Positions 8,331 through 17,653 of a stretch of DNA of 64,000 nt are shown piece after piece. Source of the stretch: Hyalangium gracile. GTDB lineage: Bacteria; Myxococcota; Myxococcia; Myxococcales; Myxococcaceae. The DNA lies in NCBI RefSeq assembly GCF_020103725.1, contig NZ_JAHXBG010000018.1, positions 62,001 to 126,000 of the forward strand, read 5' to 3'. Under the pieces are notes generated by a model. It did not search any database. It saw nothing but the letters and a program-made list of their open reading frames with translations, and was not told the origin of the DNA. Position numbers and translations under genes: made by a program. Position 1 is the stretch's first letter, and the number at the start of each line of letters is the position of its first letter.

Positions 8331-9575
8331 TTAGGGGACCTGAAGCACCTGGCCCTGACCTGCCACGGGGGGTAGCCCCAGGGCCTCGGCCAGGCCCGGG
8401 GACAGCTCGTTGGGCACGCGCCACACCTGTCCCGTGGACTGGATGACGATCACCGCGTAGCGCCCGGAAGGCATCTTCTGGAGCTGCGCGGGGGCGCTGG
8501 GGTTGCGCGCATCGAGCGCGATCGGGCGCACGGCCACGGTCAGCTCGTTCAGTGGGAGCACGGCGTCCATGCGCGGGCGGTTCTCGGCGTCATAGAGCCC
8601 CGGCGGGAGCGCGTCGTGGACGATGCCCGCGCTCAGCACCACGAGATCCGGCTGGCCGTCCGGCTGGCCGGTGAGGAACTGCGCGTAGTCCTCGCCCTCG
8701 GTGTCGAGCTCCCCGTTGTTGTCCACATCGTTCTCGTCGGTGAGGCCGGAGCCGCCATCGGCCAGCTTGCGCACCACGATGCGGGGCCAGAGGTCCGGCA
8801 CCCCGTCTCGATTGGCATCATCCGGCGTGTTGTCCCCGTCCTCGTTCATGAAGCGCACGAGGAAGGCGGGCCTGCCCAGGTTCACTGCACCCTCGCGGAT
8901 GGCGCGGGAGCGGAGCTTGAACACCTTGGTGCCGCCATTGGGCTCGATCGTCGAGGGGGCATTCACCAGCTCGAAGACGGGGCGGTCCACCGGCACGGTC
9001 GCCGAAGTGGCGAAGCTCACCGTGGCGCCCAGCACGGGGATGGGCGTGCCATCCTCGGCCGTGGTCACCTCGATGATGCGCGGCTTGAGGGTGGCGAGAT
9101 CCAGCGCGGCTCCGCCCACGTCGCCCACGTTGGGCTCGCCGGTGACGGTGTACCAGGGGATGAAGTCCGGGCCGTGGCAGGGCGACGCGCCGTCATGGCA
9201 CGTGTCCGTGTCGATGAAGCCCCGGAGCAGGTACTGGCCTGGGTGCACCAGGGGGAAGATGAAGGGCGCGGTGAACGGCCCCGCCGAGTGCGTGTCCTTC
9301 TCCGAGCCGAAGAGCTCCTCTCGGGGGATGACTTCGAAGGCGATGGGGCGCCCGGTGCCCTGCGGCGGTGGTGGGCGGTCGGCCTCGTAGAGGAACACCA
9401 CGGCATTGCCGCGAGCGGGGCCCTGGACGACGACGCTGCCCTCGATGCGGGCAGCCAAGGTCTGCTGCTGCCGATCGCTGGTGGGCTTCACGGGCGGAGG
9501 CTCGCAGCCCAGCGTCAGGAGGGTGGAGAGGGTCAGGCCCGCGAGGACCAGCCCCTGGGGGCGAGAGAAGCTCAT
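8331..9575 (-). CDS. Hypothetical lipoprotein with Asp-rich calcium-like loops
   Basis: A 414-residue protein with a lipoprotein signal peptide; the lipobox LTLGC places the lipidated cysteine near residue 24. After a Pro-rich lead there is a carboxypeptidase-regulatory-like stretch (IEGSVVVQGPARGNAVVFLY) that suggests a beta-sandwich. Around residues 250-300 are Asp/Asn-rich loops (NRDGVPDLWPR, DVDNNGELDTEGED) resembling calcium-binding EF-hand or dockerin-like loops. Its start overlaps the stop of the TonB-dependent receptor by 4 bp (ATGA), so it is the third gene of that operon. It is probably an outer-membrane lipoprotein partner of the receptor. I do not recognise a specific family. Confidence 0.8.
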   Translation of the reverse strand: MSFSRPQGLVLAGLTLSTLLTLGCEPPPVKPTSDRQQQTLAARIEGSVVVQGPARGNAVVFLYEADRPPPPQGTGRPIAFEVIPREELFGSEKDTHSAGPFTAPFIFPLVHPGQYLLRGFIDTDTCHDGASPCHGPDFIPWYTVTGEPNVGDVGGAALDLATLKPRIIEVTTAEDGTPIPVLGATVSFATSATVPVDRPVFELVNAPSTIEPNGGTKVFKLRSRAIREGAVNLGRPAFLVRFMNEDGDNTPDDANRDGVPDLWPRIVVRKLADGGSGLTDENDVDNNGELDTEGEDYAQFLTGQPDGQPDLVVLSAGIVHDALPPGLYDAENRPRMDAVLPLNELTVAVRPIALDARNPSAPAQLQKMPSGRYAVIVIQSTGQVWRVPNELSPGLAEALGLPPVAGQGQVLQVP

Positions 9576-12091
9576 GGGGTCACCGTCAGGGTCGCGTAGA
9601 CGCGGCGCTCGATGCGGTTGCCGAAGGGGTGCTGGGCGTGGGTGGCGCCCAGGTTCGAGCCCACCACCGCCACCGTCAGCTTGTCCTTCACCACCTCGTA
9701 GCCCACGCGGGCGTTGAGGACGGTGTAGGCGGGCAGGGGGTTGGAGAACAGCTCGATGGTCGTGGGGTCCGAGGCCGCGGGCTCACGCTCGATCCACTGG
9801 GTGCTCGAGGTGTAGGTCGCGTTGATGCCGAACTCCAGGTCCGAGCGCGTGCGGTAGGTAAGGCCACCGAAGAGCTTGATCTGCGGGGCCTGGCTGCACG
9901 GTCCACACTCGTCATCCGCCTCGTCGTCCGAGGCCACCTTCTGGAAGGCGCTGCTGAGCTTGATGCCCAGGCCGTCCACCGGGGCCAGGGAGACGCCCAG
10001 CTCCACGCCGCGCGAGGTATAGGTGGAGGACTCGTTCTGGAAGAAGGAGCGGCCCACCACGTAGCTGCCGGAGTCCGGATCGAACGAGTCGTTGGCCGGC
10101 AGGCGCTGCACCGGGGACAGGCCGATGAGGTTCTTCACCGTGTTCTGGTAGACGGCGACGTCCCAGTCCATGCCCAGCCGGGGGGCCTCGCCGCGGTAGC
10201 CCAGCTCGTAGGCCACCATGCTCTCGGGCTTGAGCATCCGGTTGCCCTCGGTGAGCGCGCTGGCGCCCGGCACGCCGGGAGCCGGGACGAGCAGGCTCGT
10301 GTAGCTCTCGAGGAAGGTCGGCACGCGGAAGGCGGACGCGGCGCTGACGCGGAAGGCCTGCCCCTCGAAGGGAAGGTAGATGGCGGACACGCGAGGCGAG
10401 TGCGCCAGGCCCGGCTTGCCCTCGTTCAGCAGCGGGTGGCGGTCCGCGCGGTAGGAGGCCAGCAGCCGCAGGGGCTCGACGGGGCGCCACTCGTCCTGCA
10501 CGAAGGCCGCCGCGTGGAACTCCTCCTTCACCCCGCCGACGTAGCTCCACCCCACGCGCTTGAGGCGGCCCTCCGCTCCCACGTTGAGCAGGTGCTCCCC
10601 GCCCAGCTCGAACATCTTGCTGAAGAGCGCCTCGCCGTTGAAGACGTTGGAGGTGACGCGGGTGACCAGCGAGCGCTGGCCGATGGGCTCGAACTGGGGC
10701 CCCGCGTTCACGTTCACGTGGTTCCAGAAGGCCTTGAGCTTCACGGGCCCGAGGCTGGCGTCCGACTTGGCGTAGGCGGTGACGCCATCCATGAAGAAGT
10801 TGCGCAGCGTCCCCAGCGGGTAGAGCTCCGTGGAGAAGCGGTGCACGCCGGTGGACAGGCCCAGCTCCATGCCCGGCGAGAAGGTGTACTCGGTGGCCAG
10901 GTTGCCGCGAGCCCCGCGGTAGCCGATGTCCGCCATGGGCGCGCGCAGCACCATGTCCGGCCGGTCCTCGGCGAAGTCCTGGCTCCACTTGTCCATCTGC
11001 CCGTAGCCCACGGACAGCCGGTAGCGCAGCGCGCTGGCGGCCCCGTAGCTGACGAAGGAGCCGTTGACCGTCTTCCCGCCGCCCACCTGGGCGTGGATCT
11101 GCCGCTGCCCGGTGCCCGGCGCGCGGGTGATGATGTTGACGACGCCCAGCATCGCGTTGGCGCCGTACAGGGCGCTGCCCGGCCCGCGGATGACCTCGAT
11201 GCGCTCGATCTCCTCCAGGACGATGGGGAAGCTGGACCACAGCGTCATGCCCAGGAAGTCCTGGTACTCGCTGCGGCCGTCCACCAGCACCAGCACCTTG
11301 TTGGCGATGCGCTGGTTGAAGCCGCGCAGCGACAGGTTGGCGCTGCCCACGCCCAGCGTCATCACGTCCGCGCCCGGCACGCGGCGCAGCAGCTCCACCA
11401 GGCTGGTGGCGCCCGAGAGGCGGATGTCCTCCGAGGTGATGACCGTGGTGGCGTTGGGCGCCTCCAGGGAGGACTGGGCGCGGCGGCTGGCCGTGACCAC
11501 GCGCTCCTCGTACGGCACCGCGCTCGCATCCTCTGGCGCGGTGGTGCCGGCCGTCTGCGAGCCGGTCGCGGCTCCGGCGACGGGGACTCCCGGAGAGAGG
11601 GGCCCGGGCGTGGCGGAGGTCGCGGGCATGGCCTCCGCGCGGGCGATGGCCTTCTCCAGCCGCTCGACGAGCGCGGCCAGGGCCTGCGCGTCCGGCGCGG
11701 GGGCCTTGGGCGGCGCGGCGACGCTGGGCTCGGCGGTCTGGGCCGGCTCGGTCGACTTCACCGTCGCCTCCAGGCGCGCGATGGTGGCGCGCACCGCCTC
11801 CTTGTCGGGTGGGTTGGCGGCCAGGTAGCGGCGGTACCAGTCCAGCGCCTCGGCGGAGCGGCCCGCATCCAGGTACGCGCGCGCGATGTTGTAGAGGACG
11901 TTGGGGTGCGGCTTGATGGCGTAGGCCTCTTGCAGCTCCGCGATGCCCTGGTCGAACTGACCCTGGGAGATGAGGCTCATGCCATTACGGAAGTGGCGGC
12001 GCGCCTCGAGGCGCTCGTCGGCCAGGGCTGTCCCCGCGTAAAGGCATAGCGCGAGGACGCCCGCTCGCTTCAAGACTCCGGGCGTTTTCAC
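9572..12091 (-). CDS. TonB-dependent receptor with N-terminal TPR domain
   Basis: An 839-residue outer-membrane receptor. Signal peptide is residues 1-24 (ending AGTALA). Residues ~25-115 form TPR-like helices (GQFDQGIAELQEAYAIKPHP, ALDWYRRYLAANP), followed by a short coiled coil and an Ala/Pro/Thr linker. The plug domain starts near residue 193 (ERVVTASRR, a TonB-box-like region) with TSLVELLRRVPGADV, LSLRGFNQRI and IEVIRGPGSALYGANAM. The rest is a beta barrel. A periplasmic TPR in front of the plug is unusual for importers of siderophores or vitamins. The gene overlaps the upstream kinase and the downstream lipoprotein by 4 bp each. The substrate cannot be read from the sequence. Confidence 0.9.
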   Translation of the reverse strand: MKTPGVLKRAGVLALCLYAGTALADERLEARRHFRNGMSLISQGQFDQGIAELQEAYAIKPHPNVLYNIARAYLDAGRSAEALDWYRRYLAANPPDKEAVRATIARLEATVKSTEPAQTAEPSVAAPPKAPAPDAQALAALVERLEKAIARAEAMPATSATPGPLSPGVPVAGAATGSQTAGTTAPEDASAVPYEERVVTASRRAQSSLEAPNATTVITSEDIRLSGATSLVELLRRVPGADVMTLGVGSANLSLRGFNQRIANKVLVLVDGRSEYQDFLGMTLWSSFPIVLEEIERIEVIRGPGSALYGANAMLGVVNIITRAPGTGQRQIHAQVGGGKTVNGSFVSYGAASALRYRLSVGYGQMDKWSQDFAEDRPDMVLRAPMADIGYRGARGNLATEYTFSPGMELGLSTGVHRFSTELYPLGTLRNFFMDGVTAYAKSDASLGPVKLKAFWNHVNVNAGPQFEPIGQRSLVTRVTSNVFNGEALFSKMFELGGEHLLNVGAEGRLKRVGWSYVGGVKEEFHAAAFVQDEWRPVEPLRLLASYRADRHPLLNEGKPGLAHSPRVSAIYLPFEGQAFRVSAASAFRVPTFLESYTSLLVPAPGVPGASALTEGNRMLKPESMVAYELGYRGEAPRLGMDWDVAVYQNTVKNLIGLSPVQRLPANDSFDPDSGSYVVGRSFFQNESSTYTSRGVELGVSLAPVDGLGIKLSSAFQKVASDDEADDECGPCSQAPQIKLFGGLTYRTRSDLEFGINATYTSSTQWIEREPAASDPTTIELFSNPLPAYTVLNARVGYEVVKDKLTVAVVGSNLGATHAQHPFGNRIERRVYATLTVTP

Positions 12092-13731
12092 TGGTAGGGA
12101 TCGTCCTTGTAACCGCTCGAGTTCTGCGGCCGCTGCGGCCGCGAGCTCGGCTTCTTCTTCAGCTTCTGCGTGAAGCGGATCTCCGGGCCGTCACCCTCGG
12201 GGGTCGCGGTGACGCTCGAGTAGCCGCTGAGATCGAAGGTCAGCCTGGCGCTCGCCCGGCCCGAGGCGTCCGCGGGGACCTTCAGCTCCACGGGAGTGGG
12301 GCCCAGGGACTTGCCCGCGTACGTCACGCGCGCGCCGCTCGGCTCGCTGGTGATGACGAAGCGCACGAGCTGCGGCGCGGCCTCGGCCTCCTGGGGGGGC
12401 GGCTCCTCGGCGGAGGGACTCGCCGGCAGGGGCGGCAGATCCTCGGGGGTGAGCGCCTCGGCGACCTCGGAGCTCGGAGGGGGCTGCTGCGCGGGGGGCG
12501 CCGACGGGATGGCCACGGGCTGCGCGGGGGGCGGCAGCACCGGCTGAGGCGTGGGCGAGCGCAGGGCGAACACGAGCGCCACGGTGACGCCCACCAGCAC
12601 CGCTCCGCCGAACAGGGCAATGGGCAGCGAGTTGCGACGCTTGCCGGCCTCCGGCTCCTCCACGGAGATGTCGAGCGACATGGTGGCGGCGCCCGAGGGA
12701 GAGATGGCCTGGTGGGGCGGCGCGATGGGCCCGGTGTGGGGCCCGGTGAGGGGCCCGCTGCCGGGGCTGGTGCCGAAGCTGTGGGGGCCGGAGTGCACGC
12801 CGCTGATGCCGGCGGAGGTGAGGGCGCGGCGGATGCTGTCGATCACCGCGTCCATGGAGTCGAAGCGCTCCGCGGGGCGCTTGGCCAGGCACTTCATCAC
12901 CAGCGCCTCCACCTCGGGGGGGATGGCGTGGTTGGGCCACACGGCGCCGAAGGCGGGCGGCGGCTCGTTCATGTGCTTGACGATGATGTCGATGCCCTGC
13001 TCGGCATGGAAGGGCGGGCGCCCCACCAGCATCTGGTAGAGCACCACGCCCAGCGAGTACACGTCGCTGCGCGGGTCGGAGATGTTGCGCGCCTGCTCGG
13101 GGGCCATGTACTGCGGCGAGCCGAGGATGACGCCTGCCTGGGTCAGCGACACGTCGGCGGGGAACTGGCCGCTGTCGGGCATGAAGGACTTCACCAGCCC
13201 GAAGTCCAGCACCTTCACCACGTCGTGATCCGTCTCCTGGTTGAGGATCATCACGTTGGCGGGCTTCAGGTCCCGGTGGATGAGGCCGATCTTGTGGGCC
13301 TCGCGCAGCGAGCGGGCGATCTGCTGGGCGATGCTGAGCACGCGCGGCCAGGGCAGCGGGCCGTTCTGCGTGAGGAGCTGGGAGAGCGTCTGCCCCTCCA
13401 GGTACTCCATGGCGATGTAGTAGATGCCGTCGTCCGTCTTGCCGTAGTCGATGACGGTGACGGTGTTGGGGTGGCGCAGCTTGGCGGTGACGCTGGCCTC
13501 GAGGAAGAAGCGCCGCTGGAAGCCCGGGTCCTTGTCCTGGCCGTACTGAGGGTTGAGGACCTTGAGGGCGACGAGACGGTCCAGGGGCGACTGGACGGCC
13601 TTGTACACGCGGCCCATCCCGCCCGAACCAAGCGCCTCGAGGATCTTGAAGCGCTCGTTGAGGACCCTGCCCAACAGGGGGTCCACCCCCGTGGGTGGCA
13701 CGCCCCCTGCCGAGGCGTCGCTTTCGATCAT
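12088..13731 (-). CDS. Ser/Thr protein kinase with PEGA-like extracytoplasmic tail
   Basis: A 547-residue Hanks-type kinase. All key motifs are present: Gly-rich loop LGSGGMGRVYKA, VALKVL with the ATP-anchoring Lys, IHRDLKPANVM catalytic loop, DFGLV metal-binding motif and MAPEQARN. A Pro/Gly-rich juxtamembrane segment leads to one transmembrane helix (ALFGGAVLVGVTVALVFAL), a long Pro/Ala-rich stretch and a C-terminal PEGA-like domain (ITSEPSGARVTYAGKSLG, then SARLTFDLSGY). ATG at 13731 is preferred because GAGGAAG lies just upstream; a start at 13767 would add 12 residues. Its stop overlaps the receptor gene by 4 bp, so a kinase heads a TonB-receptor operon. The PEGA-like tail may bind an envelope partner. 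Confidence 0.9.
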   Translation of the reverse strand: MIESDASAGGVPPTGVDPLLGRVLNERFKILEALGSGGMGRVYKAVQSPLDRLVALKVLNPQYGQDKDPGFQRRFFLEASVTAKLRHPNTVTVIDYGKTDDGIYYIAMEYLEGQTLSQLLTQNGPLPWPRVLSIAQQIARSLREAHKIGLIHRDLKPANVMILNQETDHDVVKVLDFGLVKSFMPDSGQFPADVSLTQAGVILGSPQYMAPEQARNISDPRSDVYSLGVVLYQMLVGRPPFHAEQGIDIIVKHMNEPPPAFGAVWPNHAIPPEVEALVMKCLAKRPAERFDSMDAVIDSIRRALTSAGISGVHSGPHSFGTSPGSGPLTGPHTGPIAPPHQAISPSGAATMSLDISVEEPEAGKRRNSLPIALFGGAVLVGVTVALVFALRSPTPQPVLPPPAQPVAIPSAPPAQQPPPSSEVAEALTPEDLPPLPASPSAEEPPPQEAEAAPQLVRFVITSEPSGARVTYAGKSLGPTPVELKVPADASGRASARLTFDLSGYSSVTATPEGDGPEIRFTQKLKKKPSSRPQRPQNSSGYKDDPYQ

Positions 13732-13794
13732 GTGCTTCCTCGCCGCCCCAGGCGGCATCATTGCCAATCCTGGGGGTATGGTAGCACCGGACCT

Positions 13795-15051
13795 TCAGCC
13801 GCCCAAGAGACCGAGGAGGGAGGGACGCGCGCCAAGCCCTGGAAAGATGGGCTCCAGCGTGGTCAGGCCGCAGTGCGTCACCAGGGCCTCTGCGAGGACG
13901 GCCCGGATGTCCGTGAGGGAGGGCACGTCTCTCCCATCCAACAGGTAGGGTTCTTCCAGACCCCTCCAGGGGCCGTGCACGCGTCCGCCGCGCACCTTTC
14001 CGCCCAGCAGGAGCACCACGCCGCCGGTGCCGTGATCCGTGCCGCGGTTGCCGTTCTCACGGGCGGTGCGGCCGAACTCGGTGAGGACGACGACGAGGAT
14101 GTCCTCGAGCCGAGGGCCCAGGTCCGTGGCGAAGGCGGCCAGGCTCTCGCCGAGCTCCTTCGCGCGCTGGGCGAAGGGGCCGCGCTCGCGGCCCTGGAGG
14201 ATGTGGGTGTCCCAGCCGCCGGACTCGGTGGCAGCGAGCTGGAGGCCCACGTCCGCGTGGATGAGGCGGGCCAGGTCCTGCAGGCGGCGGCCCAGGGGGG
14301 AGCGGGGGTAGGTGGCGCCGTGGTTTGGAGGCTGCTCGGACAGGCGCCTGTCGGCCACGAGGGAGAGGGCGGAGGTGGTCTCCACGCCGGTGGTGCGCAG
14401 GGCCTCGTCCACGGCGGCGGCGTAGAGCGAGTCGAAGCTGACGGCGCCGGCGCGGCCGGGCGAGCGGAGGCGGAAGCGCTCCAGGGACTCCAGGGCGAGG
14501 GCGGGGGCGTCTCCGGCCAGGGCGCGCGGGAGGGTGGGCTGCAGGGCCACGGCGCGGAAGGCGCTGGGGGAGGGGCCTTGGGGCAGGGCGGCCACGGCGC
14601 GGTTGAGGTAGCCGTCGCGGGTGGACTTCACGCCTGGGGTGCCGGACTCGACGAAGTCCTGGGCATCGAAGTGGCTGCGCACGGGCTGGGGCAGCCCCAC
14701 GGCGTGGACGGCGGCGAGAGCGCCATCGCGCCACCAGGGCAGCAGGGGAGCGAGGCCCGGGTGGAGGCCGAAGGTGTCATCCAGTCGGAGCGCCGCGTCC
14801 TCACCGGAGCCGGGGGCGCCGAGCGCGAGGTTGGGGCGCAGGCGGAAGTAGCTCGGATCGCCCACGGGTGGAACGAGGGACAGGCCATCCGCTCCGCCGC
14901 GCAGGAAGAGGGTGATGAGGACCTTGCGGCGGCCGGTGGGGAGCGCCTCGGCGGCGCGGGCGAGGAAGGGGGGGAGGGTGGTCAGTCCCAGCAGGGAGAG
15001 GCCGGCGGACTTCAGCAGGGAGCGGCGGGAGAGGGGCATCGCGAGCCTCAC
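13795..15051 (-). CDS. DUF1501 family protein, Tat-exported
   Basis: A 418-residue protein with a twin-arginine signal (SRRSLLKSAGLSLLGLTTLP) at the N-terminus. It belongs to the DUF1501 family, a sulfatase/alkaline-phosphatase-like fold of unknown reaction. Visible family signatures are LFLRGGADGLS, YFRLRPNLALG, HPGLAPLLPWW, ESGGWDTH and VVVLTEFGRTARENGNRGTDH. The start overlaps the stop of the upstream DUF1800 gene by 4 bp. DUF1501/DUF1800 pairs are very common in bacteria and are thought to act together in the envelope, but the substrate is unknown. Confidence 0.92.
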   Translation of the reverse strand: MRLAMPLSRRSLLKSAGLSLLGLTTLPPFLARAAEALPTGRRKVLITLFLRGGADGLSLVPPVGDPSYFRLRPNLALGAPGSGEDAALRLDDTFGLHPGLAPLLPWWRDGALAAVHAVGLPQPVRSHFDAQDFVESGTPGVKSTRDGYLNRAVAALPQGPSPSAFRAVALQPTLPRALAGDAPALALESLERFRLRSPGRAGAVSFDSLYAAAVDEALRTTGVETTSALSLVADRRLSEQPPNHGATYPRSPLGRRLQDLARLIHADVGLQLAATESGGWDTHILQGRERGPFAQRAKELGESLAAFATDLGPRLEDILVVVLTEFGRTARENGNRGTDHGTGGVVLLLGGKVRGGRVHGPWRGLEEPYLLDGRDVPSLTDIRAVLAEALVTHCGLTTLEPIFPGLGARPSLLGLLGG

Positions 15052-16718
15052 TGCTTCTGGAACTCGGGGGAGCCGAGGAGGAGACCGACCGCGCGGCGGA
15101 CATCCACGGGGCGCACCTCGCCGTCGGGCATGCGCCCCTCGTCGCCCGGATCCAGCGCGGCCAGGAGCGTGGTGCGCGTCTGGGGAGAGAGGGGCTCATA
15201 GAGGAGGCGGAGCGCGAGCGAGTCCACCAGCGCGCCCGCATCCGAGGCCTTCGCGCCGGGTGCGAGCCCCATCACCTCCACGGCGGTGCCGCGCACCCGG
15301 TTGGCGGAGAGGGCGAGGGCGAAGTTCAGGCGGGTCACCAGGGCGCCCGCGTTGACCCAGGGCGTGGCGTGCTCGGGGTAGCCGGTGGGGGCGGGGGCCC
15401 GGTAGAGCGGCTCGCCCATGCGCTCCACGGCGCGGGCCAGCGGGAGACCACCGTCGGTGGTTCCGCCCAATGCGCGGATGCTGGAGGCCACCAGCTCCAG
15501 CGGTGTCTTCGTCTTGGCGCTCCAGGCCGCATCGGCCCAGAACTCCGGAGCGGTGAAGAGGGCGGAGTACACGGCGCGCAGCTCTCCATCGGTCTCGAGG
15601 AACACCCGGGCGAGCCGGTCCACCAGCGCGGCGGGAGGTTCGTCCGCGACGAACTTGCGGGCCAGCTTGGTGGCGATGAAGCGCGCGGTGGAAGGGTGGC
15701 GGGCGAGCATGTCGAGCACCTGCTCTCCCTCCTGCTGTCCACCTCCAGCGGGGAGCGGGTGCCCCAGCACGAGCTTCGCGCCCGTGTCGTGCGCGTCCGC
15801 GCGGAAGACGAAGGCGGGGGCAGCGCGAGGCTTGTTGAGGGACCAGCCGGTGAAGACGCGGGCCACGTCGCGCACGTCCTCCTGGGTGTAGCCACCGTCC
15901 ACTCCGAGCGTGTGCAGCTCCAGCAGCTCGCGCGCGTAGTTCTCGTTGAGGCCGCGCGCGTTCTTTCGGAGGGCGGGAGGAATGCCCCGGCGTCGGCCGG
16001 GCTCGAAGCCGTCACGGACGCTCGTCCAGTTGTCCAGGTAGAAGAGCATGGCCGGGTGGCGCGCCGTGGCTCCGAGCAGCTCGCGGAAGCGCCCGAAGAC
16101 ATGGGGGCGGATGGCGTCCCGCTCATAGGAGGTGACCATCCATCGCACGGGCCCCTTCTCCGCCGAGACGTTGAAGTGGTTGAACCAGAAGTCGACGAGC
16201 ACCTCTTCGAGCTGGCGTCGGCTCTCCACGGCTCGGATGAGCTTCTGGGCCATGAGGTCCAGGGCCACGCGGCGGGGCAGGGCATCCGCGCCGAGCATGG
16301 CGGTCAGCTCTCGGCGGTCCTCCGGAGTGTCCAGGGGCACGCCCAGCTCGCGGGCCTGCTGGCGGAGCGGTGGGTAGCGGGTCATCAGATCTTCGGTGCT
16401 GAGGCGGAGCGTGGACAGCGGCTCCAGGCGCGCGGCCACGGCGTCATCGGGGATGGACTCGGGGTGGAGCTGCTGGCTGAGCCACCGAGCGACGCCGACC
16501 CGTCGTACCTCCTCCCAATCCCGGGGCGAGGGGCCATAGGCGAGGCGTCGCAAGGCATGCAGGGCGCGCCTGTCCTCGCTCCAGCCGGTATCGGGGAGGG
16601 TCAGGACGGGAACGGTGGGAGCGGAGGACGCCGAGGCGGGCTTGGAGGTCGAGGCACACCCCACGGCGAGGAGGGCCACCAGGCACCACAGCGCTGTCCG
16701 ACGAGCGTTCACATCCAT
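15048..16718 (-). CDS. DUF1800 family lipoprotein
   Basis: A 556-residue protein. ATG at 16718 is chosen because it gives a clean lipoprotein signal (MDVNARRTALWCLVALLAVGC); a TTG nine codons upstream (16745) is the alternative. The mature part is DUF1800 from about residue 50: LHALRRLAYGPSPRDWEEV, LVDFWFNHFNVS, LNENYARELLELHTLGVDGG and YTQEDVRDVARVFTGW, with a typical C-terminal tail. Translationally coupled (4 bp overlap) to the DUF1501 gene. The two together probably form an envelope enzyme pair of unknown reaction. Confidence 0.92.
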   Translation of the reverse strand: MDVNARRTALWCLVALLAVGCASTSKPASASSAPTVPVLTLPDTGWSEDRRALHALRRLAYGPSPRDWEEVRRVGVARWLSQQLHPESIPDDAVAARLEPLSTLRLSTEDLMTRYPPLRQQARELGVPLDTPEDRRELTAMLGADALPRRVALDLMAQKLIRAVESRRQLEEVLVDFWFNHFNVSAEKGPVRWMVTSYERDAIRPHVFGRFRELLGATARHPAMLFYLDNWTSVRDGFEPGRRRGIPPALRKNARGLNENYARELLELHTLGVDGGYTQEDVRDVARVFTGWSLNKPRAAPAFVFRADAHDTGAKLVLGHPLPAGGGQQEGEQVLDMLARHPSTARFIATKLARKFVADEPPAALVDRLARVFLETDGELRAVYSALFTAPEFWADAAWSAKTKTPLELVASSIRALGGTTDGGLPLARAVERMGEPLYRAPAPTGYPEHATPWVNAGALVTRLNFALALSANRVRGTAVEVMGLAPGAKASDAGALVDSLALRLLYEPLSPQTRTTLLAALDPGDEGRMPDGEVRPVDVRRAVGLLLGSPEFQKQ

Positions 16719-16753
16719 CACGAGCACCAACCCCGAGAGGGGCAAAAGGTTTC

Positions 16754-17638
16754 ATGCCCGATAGAGTCCGCGCAATGAATGCCCGACTCGCCAGCCTGCT
16801 CTCCACCGCGCCGCGCCATCCCCAGCGCATCGTCTGCATGACGGAGGAGACGACGGAGACGCTGTACCGCATCGGAGCGGGAGACCTGGTGGTGGGGGTG
16901 TCGGGCTTCACGGTGCGTCCGCCGGAGGCGCGCAAGAAGCCGCGGGTGAGCTCGTTCCTGGACGCCAACTTCGAGCGCATCCTGGAGCTGAAGCCGGACC
17001 TGGTGCTGGGGTTCTCGGACCTGCAGGCGGACCTGGGGCGGGAGCTGTGCAAGCGCGGCGTGCCCGTGTACCTGTTCAACCAGCGCTCGATCGCGGAGAT
17101 CCTTCAGACCGTTCGCGTGGTGGGAGCCCTGGTGGGCAGGGCCGAGGCGGCGGAGAGGCTAGCGGACGAGCTGACGGCGAACCTGGAGCGGCACGCGGAG
17201 GCTGCGGAGAAGCTGCCACGCCGCCCGCGAATCTTCTTCGAGGAGTGGCACGAGCCGCTCATCTCCGGCATCCGCTGGTGCTCCGAGCTGGTGGAGCTGG
17301 TCGGCGGCGAGGACGTCTGCCGCGAGTCGCGGGAGCACCCCGAGGCGAAGGGACGCATCTACACACCCGAGAGCGTGGCGCAGCGGGACCCCGAGGCCGT
17401 CATCGCGAGCTGGTGTGGCCGGAAGGCGAAGCGGGAGAAGATCGTCACGCGTCCGGGCTGGGCGACGGTGCGAGCGGTGGTGGACGATCAGCTCTACGAG
17501 GTGAAGAGCAGCTTCATCCTCCAGCCGGGCCCGGCGGCGCTCACGGACGGTGTGGACCAGCTCGCGCGCATCGTGGCGGCGGTGGCACGCGGCGAGAAGC
17601 TGCCTCCTCCACGGACGGGAGATCTCCGGGCGGCTTGA
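16754..17638 (+). CDS. BtuF-like cobalamin-binding-fold protein (periplasmic binding protein family)
   Basis: A 294-residue class III solute-binding fold: RIVCMTEETTETLYRIGAGD, VVGVSGFTVRPPEARKKPRV, NFERILELKPDLVLGFSDLQ and a C-terminal lobe with LVGGEDVC and RIYTPESVAQRDPEAVIASW. This matches the BtuF/cobalamin-binding branch. No signal peptide or lipobox is visible at either possible start (16754, or 16775 beginning MNARLASLL), so export is not supported. No permease or ATPase neighbour is present. It is divergent from the DUF1800 gene across about 35 bp and its stop lies 15 bp from the T6SS locus. A cytoplasmic corrinoid-handling role is possible but unproven. Confidence 0.8.
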   Translation: MPDRVRAMNARLASLLSTAPRHPQRIVCMTEETTETLYRIGAGDLVVGVSGFTVRPPEARKKPRVSSFLDANFERILELKPDLVLGFSDLQADLGRELCKRGVPVYLFNQRSIAEILQTVRVVGALVGRAEAAERLADELTANLERHAEAAEKLPRRPRIFFEEWHEPLISGIRWCSELVELVGGEDVCRESREHPEAKGRIYTPESVAQRDPEAVIASWCGRKAKREKIVTRPGWATVRAVVDDQLYEVKSSFILQPGPAALTDGVDQLARIVAAVARGEKLPPPRTGDLRAA

Positions 17639-17653
17639 GCCGCCGCCGAGGGA

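Noticed and set aside
9368-12049. Long plus-strand open frame opposite the TonB-dependent receptor
   Set aside because: Same antisense artefact; no recognisable domains, while the minus strand has plug and barrel motifs.
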